A stretch of 64,000 nucleotides of DNA from Oceanobacillus sp. FSL K6-2867 (GTDB lineage Bacteria > Bacillota > Bacilli > Bacillales > Amphibacillaceae), in assembly GCF_037963145.1 (NCBI RefSeq), contig NZ_CP150144.1:124001-188000 (forward strand), in the 5' to 3' direction. Below are positions 8,396 through 17,697 of this stretch, piece after piece; position 1 is the first letter of the stretch, and each line of letters begins with the position of its first letter. The notes under the pieces are model-generated. The model saw only the letters and a list, made by a program, of their open reading frames with translations. It did no database searches and was not told where the DNA came from. The translations under genes and the position numbers were made by a program.

Positions 8396-9164
8396 CAACC
8401 TGTATCACCTGAACTGGATCGACATAATCATTATTTTTTTCAATGGAGAAAAATACTGTCTCATTGTCAGCTTCTGGTGTAAAACTTCCGATTTGTTGAT
8501 TACCCGCAATAAATTGATACAGATGGACATCAATAGAACTGAGGTTTCCATAATTGGTCACGGTTCCATCCGCATGCTGTACAGTTACCGTTTTATTTGT
8601 TTCTTTGTCATTCCCAGCAAAAATAACAACACCTTCCTGAATAGAAGTGACATTGGCAGTTTCTTTCGGCGTAATCATAATTCCTGTTCCATTTGTTTGA
8701 AATGTTTCGGTTATATTTCCATTAACCGGAAGTGCCATTGCTTGGTCTTCGTTGGTTTCCAAGACGGGTTCTGGTTCCGGTGAAAGAGACAACGGCCTAC
8801 CAAACGTCTCTTTATACCAGACATTTACCTTTGCAAACGGAAATTCATTTTTCATTACTTGGCTCGTCCATTCTCTCGGTTTCTGCAATAATGTTGTATC
8901 GGCTTGCCATAATAAAGCTGTCCCAAAGAAAAGCATAGCTGACAAAATTCCTTTCAATGCAATACTTGTTACTGCACGATTATTACGGCTGGATACTTCT
9001 TCATGATTTGTAAATACGGAATAATAACCATGCTTTTCTTCCTCTCCTGGAATGGATGGAAGCATTTGCTTTGTTGTCTCTCCTCCAGAAGGAAGACCCC
9101 GCATTTTTTTTCGCTGCTCAATCGCCTTGCGAACCTTTTTGATATCATTGTCCATTTTCCTCAC
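8382..9164 (-). CDS. spoIVFA: SpoIVFA, inhibitor/anchor of SpoIVFB
   Basis: SpoIVFA holds SpoIVFB inactive until a forespore signal arrives, and anchors it with BofA. The protein has a cytoplasmic Lys/Arg-rich N-terminus, one membrane segment around residues 68-87 (GILSAMLFFGTALLW) and an extracytoplasmic domain. The C-terminal part from about residue 145 resembles an M23/LytM peptidase fold (ETAN..IQEGVVIFAG, VTVQHADGTVTNYGNL) but lacks the full set of zinc ligands, as in other SpoIVFA proteins. The start may be GTG 9164 or ATG 9155. A SigE-like promoter lies 25-30 bases upstream. Confidence 0.9.
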   Translation of the reverse strand: MRKMDNDIKKVRKAIEQRKKMRGLPSGGETTKQMLPSIPGEEEKHGYYSVFTNHEEVSSRNNRAVTSIALKGILSAMLFFGTALLWQADTTLLQKPREWTSQVMKNEFPFAKVNVWYKETFGRPLSLSPEPEPVLETNEDQAMALPVNGNITETFQTNGTGIMITPKETANVTSIQEGVVIFAGNDKETNKTVTVQHADGTVTNYGNLSSIDVHLYQFIAGNQQIGSFTPEADNETVFFSIEKNNDYVDPVQVIQVDELP

Positions 9165-9187
9165 ATTCCTTCAAATTCATTTGTACA

Positions 9188-9216
9188 AGTATATGTGTGC
9201 AAGGTATGTAGTATGA
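9188..9216 (-). promoter_or_regulatory. SigE-type promoter for spoIVFA-spoIVFB
   Basis: On the minus strand TCATACT (9216-9210), a 14-base spacer and CATATACT (9195-9188) match the mother-cell SigE consensus KMATATT-N14-CATACAHT with one mismatch in each box. SigE control of spoIVF is established in B. subtilis. It abuts the minD terminator. Confidence 0.7.
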
Positions 9217-9218
9217 AC

Positions 9219-9257
9219 AAAAAAGCTGGAATGAAAATTAATGATTTTCATTCCAGC
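9219..9257 (-). terminator. Terminator after minD
   Basis: GCTGGAATGAAAAT and its complement form a 14-bp stem with a 5-base loop, followed on the minus strand by CTTTTTTG, about 60 bases past minD. It closes the mre-min cluster. Confidence 0.9.
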
Positions 9258-9319
9258 CTTTAATTTATAATTAGCCATATTAAGTATTGTATCCTTCTTA
9301 CTTTATGTTGGCCTATTCG

Positions 9320-10120
9320 TTATGCACGGAGGCCGAGGAATTTCTTAAAACGCTGAAATACACCTTTTTCATCCTCCAGTGATTGTAAAGGTACAGTCTC
9401 TCCAAGAATCCTTCTAGCAATATTGCGATAGGCAATAGATGCTTTTGAGTTAGGGTTCATTGCAATTGGTTCCCCCTTATTTGATGCTTTTATCACTTCA
9501 TCATCATCAATCACGACACCAATCAAGTCAATAGACAACAATTGAACGATATCTTCAATATCAATCATATCTCCGTTTTTCATCATATGATTTCGAATTC
9601 GATTAATAATTAAACGCGGTGTTTCACTCATTTCCTCTTTTTCTAGTAATCCAACGATTCTGTCTGCATCACGAACACTAGATTTCTCAGGAGTTGTTAC
9701 AACAATTGCTCGATCTGCGCCTGATATAGCATTTTGAAATCCTTGCTCAATTCCGGCAGGGCAATCGATAATAATATAATCATATTCCTGCTTCAATTCG
9801 GAAACGATTTCTTTCATTCCGTCTGTTGTTACAGCTGTTTTATCACTAGTTTGCGCAGCAGGCAATAATGATAGATAATCAAATCGCTTGTCCTTAATCA
9901 AGGCTTGCTTAAGCTTACAACGCCCTTCAATCACGTCGACAATATCATAAATAATTCGGTTTTCAAGTCCCATAATTACATCTAAGTTCCTTAAACCAAT
10001 ATCTGTATCAATTAAACAAACTTTTTTTTCCATTAATGCCAAAGCGGTTCCGATATTAGCTGATGTCGTTGTCTTACCGACACCACCCTTCCCAGATGTA
10101 ATAACGATTGCCTCACCCAT
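9320..10120 (-). CDS. minD: Septum site-determining ATPase MinD
   Basis: MinD is a ParA-like ATPase that recruits MinC to the membrane and blocks polar division. The deviant Walker A motif GKGGVGKT is at residues 10-17, with switch region DTDIGLRNLD and IIDCPAGIEQ as Walker B. The C-terminal amphipathic membrane-targeting helix ends the protein (FQRFKKFLGLRA). The length of 266 is normal. The start overlaps the minC end by 8 bases and follows AAAGGAG. Confidence 0.97.
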   Translation of the reverse strand: MGEAIVITSGKGGVGKTTTSANIGTALALMEKKVCLIDTDIGLRNLDVIMGLENRIIYDIVDVIEGRCKLKQALIKDKRFDYLSLLPAAQTSDKTAVTTDGMKEIVSELKQEYDYIIIDCPAGIEQGFQNAISGADRAIVVTTPEKSSVRDADRIVGLLEKEEMSETPRLIINRIRNHMMKNGDMIDIEDIVQLLSIDLIGVVIDDDEVIKASNKGEPIAMNPNSKASIAYRNIARRILGETVPLQSLEDEKGVFQRFKKFLGLRA

Positions 10121-10799
10121 TATTTATTCTCCTTTCAAATCCGCTTATTTCCTTACGCTTACGAGAAAGAACCTTTAACGAATCGATGATGATCTTATCT
10201 TGTTCTTCATCGATAATCCCACATTCCATGTAAACACCATCCGATTCATAATCAGGGGCTCGACTTATATAATCAGCAATTCGAAGTTGTGTCGGCTTCA
10301 TATAAGAGGCCGTTATGAAAGCGTTGCGGTCACCAGTTGCACCAGCATGAGCAACTCCAAATAAATTGCCCATAATGTATATATTACCCGTAGAAACTAC
10401 TTTTCCACCTGGATTGACATCTCCAATTAACAGGAGGTCTCCCTCAACTTCCAACACTTGACCAGATCTCACAATTCGATTAATAGCTTTTATTTCGCTT
10501 TCTTCTCGCCATTTTAAAGCATCTTCTCTACTTATTAAATCGGATTCAATAGCAGTAATTTGAAAGCGATTTTGAACACTTATAATGTTTCGCAATGCTT
10601 TCTCCTGCTCTTCATTTAAAAGACGATTACCCAATTTAACTTTTACCGTTACAATTGGTTCATCTTCTTTTGGTTTGCTTGCCATAATTTTTTCATCAAG
10701 TTCTTTTATAACATCATGGAAGGATGCTGATTCATCAATAAATAAACTCAATCCTTCCCTGGTACCTTTAATTAATATTATTTGCTTCTTGTCAAGCAC
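10113..10799 (-). CDS. minC: Septum site-determining protein MinC
   Basis: MinC inhibits FtsZ assembly together with MinD. The N-terminal domain (residues 1-100) is the variable FtsZ-acting part. The C-terminal beta-helix (about 110-215) carries the conserved glycine-rich run GDVNPGGKVVSTGNIYIMG and GVAHAGATGD. The start is GTG 10799, with GAGGTG 8 bases upstream. It lies 69 bases after mreD and overlaps minD, consistent with an mreBCD-minCD transcript. Confidence 0.95.
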   Translation of the reverse strand: MLDKKQIILIKGTREGLSLFIDESASFHDVIKELDEKIMASKPKEDEPIVTVKVKLGNRLLNEEQEKALRNIISVQNRFQITAIESDLISREDALKWREESEIKAINRIVRSGQVLEVEGDLLLIGDVNPGGKVVSTGNIYIMGNLFGVAHAGATGDRNAFITASYMKPTQLRIADYISRAPDYESDGVYMECGIIDEEQDKIIIDSLKVLSRKRKEISGFERRINNG

Positions 10800-10868
10800 T
10801 GCAAGTTCACCTCATTACAAAATAGCCTGCGGTAAATTTATAGTAACCACACAAGTGAATACTTTCGC

Positions 10869-11411
10869 TCACAGTGAGTTACTTCCAGTTAACTGTTCCC
10901 TTCCCCATCTAGCAAGACGTTTTGCTACGAAAGGATATATAATCAATAAAAATACTAAATTGGAAACGACTGTTGGCAGAAGACGCCCTGTTAAATAGGA
11001 CTCCCAGACCATATCTGTTAATCCTACAACCATGTATATAAAATAAATGGAAAGGTCCACTAATAAAAACCCAACGGCTCCCAATAACAATAAAACATAG
11101 AAATTCCCCTGGAGAATTTTCTTTAAGCCATGAATGATATAAATGATCAATGCATACATAAACATGTAAACACCTAAAACTCCTGTATATACAATATCAA
11201 TTAATAACCCAAAAAGTAATGCATAGACGACCGAATGATACGTATTATCATTGTCATAGAAAATCGTCATATATATTAGAAATGCAAAAACCCAGTGCGG
11301 GACCATTAGCATATCACTCATTACAAAATCAGATGGCAGGAGTTCCAGTGCAACACCTTCCAAGATGGTTAACAGAAAAAGAATGAGAGGAAAATATAGA
11401 CGTTTCATCAC
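10869..11411 (-). CDS. mreD: Rod shape-determining protein MreD
   Basis: MreD is an integral membrane partner of MreB and MreC in the elongation complex. The 180-residue protein is almost entirely hydrophobic, with about five or six membrane segments and the family's GLLIDIVYTGVLG-type motif. The start is GTG 11411, overlapping the mreC stop (GTGA) with GGAGG 7 bases upstream, a sign of translational coupling. Confidence 0.93.
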   Translation of the reverse strand: MMKRLYFPLILFLLTILEGVALELLPSDFVMSDMLMVPHWVFAFLIYMTIFYDNDNTYHSVVYALLFGLLIDIVYTGVLGVYMFMYALIIYIIHGLKKILQGNFYVLLLLGAVGFLLVDLSIYFIYMVVGLTDMVWESYLTGRLLPTVVSNLVFLLIIYPFVAKRLARWGREQLTGSNSL

Positions 11412-12289
11412 TCATCTTCCTCCTCATCACTGCTTTCCTCTTGTGACTCCATAGCACGGTCTACGACGATGACATGACTTAAATCGTATAGATCAGCTGC
11501 TGGTTCAACCATCGCGATACGAGTTAATCCATATTGATCAGATACAACTTCCTTGACTTTACCAATTGGAAGACCAGCAGGAAACTCTCCGCCTAACTCA
11601 GAAGAAACGACAAGCTCACCTTCTTTTAAATTCTTGTCTGATTCTTCAATGATTCGGAACAGCAATGAATTTGTTTCATCTTCAAATCCTTCAATCATAC
11701 CGAAGATATTTTTCCCCCCGTCTTCTCTGGAAATCTCAGCAGAGATTCGGTTAAATTGATCAAATCCAGTAAGCAGTTGCACCGTTGAAGTAAATTCGGA
11801 AGCACTTTGAACTTTCCCAACCATGCCCTCTGCAGTGATAACAACCATATTATTGTCTACACCGTCCTGTTTCCCTTTATTGATCGTCACCTGCTCAACC
11901 CAGCGCTCTGGTGACCTGGCTATAACAGTAGCTTTTATTGGATTATAATCACGAGCCGATTCCTCGATTTCTAACAGTGCCATCAGCTCTTCATTTTCCT
12001 TTTTTATTTCTTGAACTTCATAAGTCAATGTTTGATATTGCGATAGCTGTTCTTTTAATAACTGATTTTCTTCATATGTGTTTTTAAAATCGTTAATATT
12101 TGAAACAATATCGGTAACGAACCTGACCGGGGTATGAATCACTTGCTGCGTCCAACCAACTGCATCATTAATGAATTTTACGGGAGTACTTAAATTTTCC
12201 CGGTTATTCAGTGAATAGCCAATTAAAGCTACTAAAACTATAAAACCAATTAATAGAATAAAAAGTCGTTTATTACGAAAAAATTGCAC
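11408..12289 (-). CDS. mreC: Rod shape-determining protein MreC
   Basis: MreC links MreB to the wall-synthesis enzymes outside the membrane. There is one N-terminal membrane segment (about residues 7-25), a coiled coil (about 65-110, ENQLLKEQLSQY..KKENEELMALL) and a beta-rich extracytoplasmic domain with ATVIARSPERW and NKGKQDGV. An acidic tail ends the protein. The start is GTG 12289 after AGGTG. It lies 17 bases downstream of mreB. Confidence 0.94.
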   Translation of the reverse strand: MQFFRNKRLFILLIGFIVLVALIGYSLNNRENLSTPVKFINDAVGWTQQVIHTPVRFVTDIVSNINDFKNTYEENQLLKEQLSQYQTLTYEVQEIKKENEELMALLEIEESARDYNPIKATVIARSPERWVEQVTINKGKQDGVDNNMVVITAEGMVGKVQSASEFTSTVQLLTGFDQFNRISAEISREDGGKNIFGMIEGFEDETNSLLFRIIEESDKNLKEGELVVSSELGGEFPAGLPIGKVKEVVSDQYGLTRIAMVEPAADLYDLSHVIVVDRAMESQEESSDEEEDE

Positions 12290-12305
12290 CTAAGACACCT
12301 ACTTA

Positions 12306-13343
12306 TTAATTTAAAGGACGAGAAGATACGCTCGGGCTAGAACGGAATTGTTGAATATAGTCCAATGATTTGCCCGTACCGATTGCCACACTTTCCAAGG
12401 GATTTTCGGTAACAAAAACAGGAATCTTCGTCTCATCACTTATTACTTGATCTAAATTTTTGAGTAATGCTCCTCCACCTGATAGAACAATGCCGCGGTC
12501 CATTACATCAGCAGCAAGTTCAGGCGGAGTTCTTTCCAATGTAACTTTTACTGCATCCACAATAGCGTCCACGGTATCATCCAGAGCAAGCGAAATTTCT
12601 TCCGCTGTTACCGTAACGGTTTTTGGCAAGCCTGTCAATAAATCCCGCCCACGAATATCCATTTCTTCATTTGATTCTGATTCCCGAGCAGCGCCTATAT
12701 CCATTTTGAGTGATTCTGCAGAGCGTTCTCCAATTAACAAGCTATATTTTTTACGTATATGGCTAATAATGGATTCATCCATGTTATCACCTGCAACTCG
12801 AATCGATTGACTCGTTACAATTCCACCAAGCGAGATGACCGCAACTTCCGCTGTGCCTCCCCCAATATCAACGATCATACTGCCCGTAGGCTCCCATACA
12901 GGCAATCCTGCTCCGATCGCCGCAGCAAACGGTTCTGAGATTGGGAAAGCATCACGTGCTCCCGCCTGTTTTGTTGCATCAATAACAGCACGTTCCTCAA
13001 CCATCGTAATACCTGAAGGAACGCAAATCATCACACTCGGCTTTTTGGCAAACAAGGAACGGTTTTTCATCGCCTTTTTTATATAATATTTCATCATCGC
13101 AGCTGTCGTATCGTAATCTGCAATGACACCATCCTTCATCGGGCGTATAACAGAAATATTGCCAGGCGTTCTTCCAATCATGTTCTTCGCGGCACTGCCT
13201 ACTGCTTCTATCTGGCCAGTTTCAGTATTTCGGGCAACAACTGACGGCTCACGCACAACAATGCCTTTTCCTTTTACATAAACTAATGTATTGGCAGTAC
13301 CTAAATCGATTCCAAAGTCCTGTGAAAAACTAAAAATACCCAA
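12306..13343 (-). CDS. mreB: Actin-like rod shape protein MreB
   Basis: MreB polymerises under the membrane and guides lateral wall synthesis. Phosphate-binding loop [45 protein letters not shown] and [19 protein letters not shown] are all present. TTG 13343 is chosen: GAGGGAG lies 6-7 bases upstream and the resulting 345-residue protein matches MreB in length. The ATG-type start at 13382 adds 13 unrelated residues. Confidence 0.96.
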   Translation of the reverse strand: MGIFSFSQDFGIDLGTANTLVYVKGKGIVVREPSVVARNTETGQIEAVGSAAKNMIGRTPGNISVIRPMKDGVIADYDTTAAMMKYYIKKAMKNRSLFAKKPSVMICVPSGITMVEERAVIDATKQAGARDAFPISEPFAAAIGAGLPVWEPTGSMIVDIGGGTAEVAVISLGGIVTSQSIRVAGDNMDESIISHIRKKYSLLIGERSAESLKMDIGAARESESNEEMDIRGRDLLTGLPKTVTVTAEEISLALDDTVDAIVDAVKVTLERTPPELAADVMDRGIVLSGGGALLKNLDQVISDETKIPVFVTENPLESVAIGTGKSLDYIQQFRSSPSVSSRPLN

Positions 13344-13481
13344 TAAAATCTCCCTCTCCGAATCACCTTTCGCTCTCAGCATATGTAGTCTAACTATTCC
13401 GATTCATTTTATCTGTTGTAACCACCATCATGAAATACGTTCAAAAGCTTGTACCTTGTCCACATCTCGTAATTATAAGAA

Positions 13482-13518
13482 GCGCCACTTTCATTAAAAA
13501 GCTTGAAAAATGGCGCTG
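13482..13518 (-). terminator. Hairpin between radC and mreB
   Basis: AGCGCCA and its complement enclose an inner TTTCA/TGAAA pairing. Downstream on the minus strand is TCTTATAATTA, a weak T-tract. It may attenuate read-through from radC into mreB. Confidence 0.5.
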
Positions 13519-13568
13519 CTAATAAATCCTTCTATAATTATACGAAAAAATCTTCAAAATAGATAGTG

Positions 13569-14261
13569 TTATAAGTAGCCTTTTTCTTTTAAAGATACAA
13601 ATTTTCGATCTCCAATAATTAAATGATCCAGGAGATCGATGCCAATCATTTTTCCTGATTCAACTAATCGCCTTGTAACATGAATGTCTTCTTGAGATGG
13701 TTCGGGGTCTCCACTGGGGTGATTATGGGCAACAATGATTGATGCGGCTGATCGTTTAACTGCTTCACGATAGATTTCCCGAGGATGGACAATTGCTGCG
13801 TTGAGACTGCCTATGAAAATAGTCTGCCTGTGAATAATTTGATTTTTCGTATTCAGAAATAAAGCAATGAAATGCTCTTGATTTAGGTTTCGCATTTCCT
13901 CCATGATATAATCGGCACCGTCCTCTGGCGAGCGTATAACATATTTATCATTCGACTTATATACATGCATACGTCGCCCAAGCTCGATTGCTGACAAAAT
14001 TAATAGTCCCTTTGCTGTTCCGATGCCTTTAATCGAGGTTAGTTCCTCAATCGTAGCGCCTCTTAGCAGCTTTAATCCTTCAAAATGCATGAGTACACGG
14101 TTTGCAATTGACATGACAGACTCATCTTTTGTTCCACTGCCAAGCAGAATAGACAGTAATTCCTGATTGGATAGAGGCTCAGCTCCATGACTTAGCAATC
14201 GTTCTCGTGGTCTATCTTCTTTCGGTACATCCTTTATCATAATCTCTTGTAATTTCAACAT
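13569..14261 (-). CDS. radC: RadC family JAB-domain protein
   Basis: The N-terminal part has a helix-hairpin-helix (IEELTSIKGIGTAKG). The C-terminal JAB/MPN metal-binding domain carries HNHPSGDPEPSQED. The biochemical role is unknown; the old link to DNA repair is not supported for the family. ATG 14261 (230 residues) follows AGGAGG by 4 bases and is preferred to the earlier frame start at 14294. In B. subtilis maf lies immediately upstream; here the preceding gene is spoIIB and no maf is present. Confidence 0.93.
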   Translation of the reverse strand: MLKLQEIMIKDVPKEDRPRERLLSHGAEPLSNQELLSILLGSGTKDESVMSIANRVLMHFEGLKLLRGATIEELTSIKGIGTAKGLLILSAIELGRRMHVYKSNDKYVIRSPEDGADYIMEEMRNLNQEHFIALFLNTKNQIIHRQTIFIGSLNAAIVHPREIYREAVKRSAASIIVAHNHPSGDPEPSQEDIHVTRRLVESGKMIGIDLLDHLIIGDRKFVSLKEKGYL

Positions 14262-14410
14262 AGTTCCTCCTTTTCTTTTGATTATGCCTATCATATCCTT
14301 TTATAAATTGGCCAACAACTTACAAAAAATTTACTATACAAGGATTAGTAACCTGCATAAATTGATTTTCTCATGAAGAAAATGCCTCTTTGTTAAGGCG
14401 AACGATTTAA

Positions 14411-14479
14411 ATAATAAAAAACAGGTAATTCAGCACCCCGCTCAAGTTAATAGAAGCGCCGCTTTTTTACCTGTTTTTT
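14411..14479 (-). terminator. Terminator after spoIIB
   Basis: AAAAAACAGGTAA and its complement form a 13-bp stem with a long 38-base loop, ending on the minus strand in a T6 run. The loop itself contains a G+C-rich partial hairpin. Confidence 0.75.
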
Positions 14480-14486
14480 AATGAAA

Positions 14487-15353
14487 TTATTGAATTGTTT
14501 TTTCATAATTATACATTAGCTGCAGCAGCTTGGTTGCTTGTTCATCTGACTCGTTAACAGCAGATAAAAGCGGAGTCAACGTTTCGGTGTTCTTGGGGGC
14601 AGCTTCGGCAAGTTCGTTCAAAGTCTCTTCAGACAAAGTTTGTTTCTCTGACCAGCTAGCTAATGAGGTGGTCCAAGCATTCTGAAATTCACCAATCCAT
14701 CCTTTTTCCTCTTCTGTTAGCTTAGCTTCCCCACTGGATGTACTCCATTCCTTTACGTAAATATCAATCGAACCATTTTCCTGCAGATTTTCTGCCATTT
14801 GTGCCGCCTGCTCTTTTGTCTCTGCTATTCCAGCTAATAGGAAAAACTGATTATCCTTCTCCCAAACCATTGTTGGTACTCCTTTATCCAGATAGCCCTC
14901 AGCCCATTTAACTGCATTTTCTTCTTTTGAAAAAATCCCTGCCTGTAAAACATACGCTTGCAGTGAATCAAGCTGAACAGCAGCAGTTTCCGCAGCACCA
15001 GCAGCAGTTTCTGCTACTGTCGCCGGTGTTGCTTGTCCTGTTGGTTCACCTATCACTTGCCCTTCTACATCCACAAATAATCGAAGCAAGAAAAAACCGA
15101 GGACTGATCCTATAACAAGTGCAGATATGACTGCAGCAACTAGTGGTTTAAATGACTTAAGCTTTCCAGGTCTCTTTTTACTATATGGTTTCTTTGATTT
15201 ACTAGACCCGGTTATTACAGGAATTGATTTATCAGAATCTTCGACGGCCGCTGCAGTTTGTTTAGTTGTTGCAGAAGAATGCTTTTTGTCATGCAGTTTA
15301 TATTTAAGCTGTTCCCCATTTTTTTCTACAAGAATTGCTTTATGCTTTTCCAC
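14487..15353 (-). CDS. spoIIB: SpoIIB-like sporulation protein with SPOR domain
   Basis: SpoIIB acts at the sporulation septum and speeds septal thinning and engulfment in B. subtilis. This 288-residue protein has a basic cytoplasmic region, one membrane segment (about residues 71-92, VAAVISALVIGSVLGFFLL) and an Ala/Thr-rich linker. An SPOR domain (about 130-205, QAYVLQAGIFSKEENAVKWA) that should bind denuded peptidoglycan follows. Sequence outside the SPOR domain is poorly conserved. The identity rests on architecture and on the position between folC and radC. The start is GTG after GGAGGGG. Confidence 0.8.
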   Translation of the reverse strand: MEKHKAILVEKNGEQLKYKLHDKKHSSATTKQTAAAVEDSDKSIPVITGSSKSKKPYSKKRPGKLKSFKPLVAAVISALVIGSVLGFFLLRLFVDVEGQVIGEPTGQATPATVAETAAGAAETAAVQLDSLQAYVLQAGIFSKEENAVKWAEGYLDKGVPTMVWEKDNQFFLLAGIAETKEQAAQMAENLQENGSIDIYVKEWSTSSGEAKLTEEEKGWIGEFQNAWTTSLASWSEKQTLSEETLNELAEAAPKNTETLTPLLSAVNESDEQATKLLQLMYNYEKTIQ

Positions 15354-15479
15354 ATCTTCCCCTCCTGTGACCGGTTATGAATAGTTTCTATAACTCTAGC
15401 ACAGGATTTTTAAAAAGTAAGACGAAAAATGACAATCCATTCAAAAATCGTTCAACATAATCTGGCTTTTTCCTCGGTT

Positions 15480-16751
15480 TTATTTTGTGGAAAAAATATA
15501 TTCTCTAACAAGTGAAATAAAATTCAAAGAACCTGAAATAAACCATATACTAGCATCCTTCGCTTTTAATATTTGATTCACTTCCTGTTTCCAATTATTA
15601 GCAATGTGCTTTTGGCTTGCAGGGGTTAATCGATATAAGTCCTCAGCCCTGGCAGCACGTGGATGCTGAAAGCTCGTTAGTGTAATTGACCTAAAAGATG
15701 TACTCAGCTGTTCAAGCATAGCATCCAACTCTTTATCCTTAAATACAGCGACTAATAATTGCTTCTCATCTTCGGGGTATTGTTCATTTACAGTTTTTAC
15801 AAACGCATCGACTCCAGCAGGATTATGTGCGCCATCAAGAATAATGAGAGGTTCCTTATTTACAATTTCAAACCGGCCAGCAAGCTGAGTCCGACTAATT
15901 GCATCAGCTGTTTTGGTAAAAGAAATCTGATAACCAGCATCAGCAATTTTTTCTAGTGCCATTAAAGCAATTGCTGCATTTTGGAATTGATAGTCTCCAT
16001 ACATCTGCAGATTTGTCTGTAATTTCCTTTCTCTACTAGACCAAACCATGCCTTGAGCTTGTTTGCGACTGTAAGAAAAGTCTTCCCCCAATTGATAGAG
16101 AGATGTATATTGTTTCTTTGCTTCCGCTTTAATCACTGCGAACGCATCTGCTTCCAAGTGACCAACAACAACTGGAGCACCCGCTTTAATAATTCCCGCT
16201 TTTTGATAAGCAATTTCAGAAATAGAATTCCCAAGAAAAGCTGTATGGTCTTTGGCAACATTTGTTATAATGGATAGGATTGGCTGGAAGCAGTTTGTTG
16301 TATCCTCTCTCCCACCCATCCCTGCCTCAATCAGGGTAATATCAACGCGTTCTGAGAAATAAAGAAAAGACAAGGCAGTTATAATCTCAAATTCTGTGGG
16401 AGGATTATTTTCCTGATCAAGCTGCATCACATGGGGATACAAATCATTACATAAGTCAATAAACAATGGTTCACTTATTTCCGAATCATTTATCATCGTA
16501 TAACCGGTTAAGCCGGTTAAGCTTGGAGATGTAAAGACGCCGACAATGTACCCATTAGCCTGCAGAGCATCCTTTATAAATTGGACGGTTGAGCCTTTAC
16601 CATTTGTGCCTGCAACATGTATGGCTGACACGTTCTTTTCCGGATGATTGAGTAATGCGAGCAGCCGATAAATTCGATCTAAGCCAGGCTTAATACCAAA
16701 GGATTTTCGGCTATAGAAAAAGTCTTCAATTTCTTGAAACGTCGTAAACAT
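15480..16751 (-). CDS. folC: Folylpolyglutamate synthase / dihydrofolate synthase
   Basis: The enzyme adds glutamates to folates and, in many bacteria, makes dihydrofolate. P-loop HVAGTNGKGST, then GREDTTNCF, AFLGNSISEIAYQKAGIIK and ILDGAHNPAGVDAF are the Mur-ligase-family signatures. The length of 423 is normal. ATG 16751 is 55 bases from the divergent ATP-grasp gene, so the two promoters must overlap or lie back to back. Confidence 0.94.
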   Translation of the reverse strand: MFTTFQEIEDFFYSRKSFGIKPGLDRIYRLLALLNHPEKNVSAIHVAGTNGKGSTVQFIKDALQANGYIVGVFTSPSLTGLTGYTMINDSEISEPLFIDLCNDLYPHVMQLDQENNPPTEFEIITALSFLYFSERVDITLIEAGMGGREDTTNCFQPILSIITNVAKDHTAFLGNSISEIAYQKAGIIKAGAPVVVGHLEADAFAVIKAEAKKQYTSLYQLGEDFSYSRKQAQGMVWSSRERKLQTNLQMYGDYQFQNAAIALMALEKIADAGYQISFTKTADAISRTQLAGRFEIVNKEPLIILDGAHNPAGVDAFVKTVNEQYPEDEKQLLVAVFKDKELDAMLEQLSTSFRSITLTSFQHPRAARAEDLYRLTPASQKHIANNWKQEVNQILKAKDASIWFISGSLNFISLVREYIFSTK

Positions 16752-16806
16752 GATTACACCACTTTCGATAAGAGTACCGTTATTATAGCAGAAAGGATAG
16801 AGTGAA

Positions 16807-17697
16807 ATGAAACCGAATGGATGGATTATTTACAATGGAAATCTGCCAGGCAACAAATTTCTTGATTATGCGGAAATGATTCAAACAGCCGCTTTGCACC
16901 AGGGCAGTAGCATGGAAATCTATAAAAACAATGACTTACTTAGTCTATTAGCAACAAATAAACTAGATATTGTACAGCTAGAAAAATCGCAGCTTCCAGA
17001 TTATGTGGTTTTTGCAGATAAGGATATTTATTTGGCAAGACAATTGGAACTTCTTGGAGTACCTGTTTTCAACAGCTCAAAAGCAATTGAGATCAGCGAT
17101 GATAAAATTGCTTCCTATCAACACTTAGCAACGAAGAATATTCCAATGCCGAAAACAATTATCGCCCCGAAAATCTTTGCAACGGGCAATATCGATTATG
17201 AATTAATCGAAAAGGCAGTAGAACAATTAGGTTTGCCGTTAATTATTAAAGAGGCCTTTGGCTCTTTTGGAGAACAGGTCTACTTATTACACAGTCTAGA
17301 AGAGATAATTGAAAAAATTAAAGCTATTCAGGGGAAGCCATATTTATATCAGCAATTTATCCCTTCAAGTTATGGAATGGATTTACGATTACAAGTGGTT
17401 GGGGATCGGGTTGTTGCAGCAATGGAACGATTAAATACAAACGATTTCCGCGCTAATGTGACATCCGGTGGAACGATGAAGAACTATATACCAACAAATG
17501 ATGAATCGGCATTAGCCATTGCAGCAGCCAGAGCAATCGGTGCAGATTTTGCTGGAGTTGATTTATTAATTGGTCTGGATGAGACAAGGTTAGTTTGTGA
17601 AATTAATTCCAATGCGCACATCCGAAATTTACTGGAATGTACAGAGATTAATGCTGCCGACTACATAATAGAACATGTTTTGGGGGAATTGTCATGA
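16807..17697 (+). CDS. RimK-type ATP-grasp ligase, first of a tandem pair
   Basis: The 296-residue cytoplasmic protein begins GWIIYN and has a RimK/LysX-like N-terminal domain. The ATP-grasp fold is recognisable: FNSSKAIEISDDK (88-100), the nucleotide-binding Lys in LIIKEAFGSFGEQV (about 148), MDLRLQVVG (191-199), DFRANVTSGG (213-222) and the metal-binding VCEINSN (263-269). The family joins a carboxylate to an amine, often adding glutamate to a carrier or protein. The acceptor here is unknown. It is followed by a paralogue with ATGA overlap and is divergent from folC, itself a glutamate ligase; a functional link is speculative. AAAGGA precedes the ATG. Confidence 0.8.
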   Translation: MKPNGWIIYNGNLPGNKFLDYAEMIQTAALHQGSSMEIYKNNDLLSLLATNKLDIVQLEKSQLPDYVVFADKDIYLARQLELLGVPVFNSSKAIEISDDKIASYQHLATKNIPMPKTIIAPKIFATGNIDYELIEKAVEQLGLPLIIKEAFGSFGEQVYLLHSLEEIIEKIKAIQGKPYLYQQFIPSSYGMDLRLQVVGDRVVAAMERLNTNDFRANVTSGGTMKNYIPTNDESALAIAAARAIGADFAGVDLLIGLDETRLVCEINSNAHIRNLLECTEINAADYIIEHVLGELS

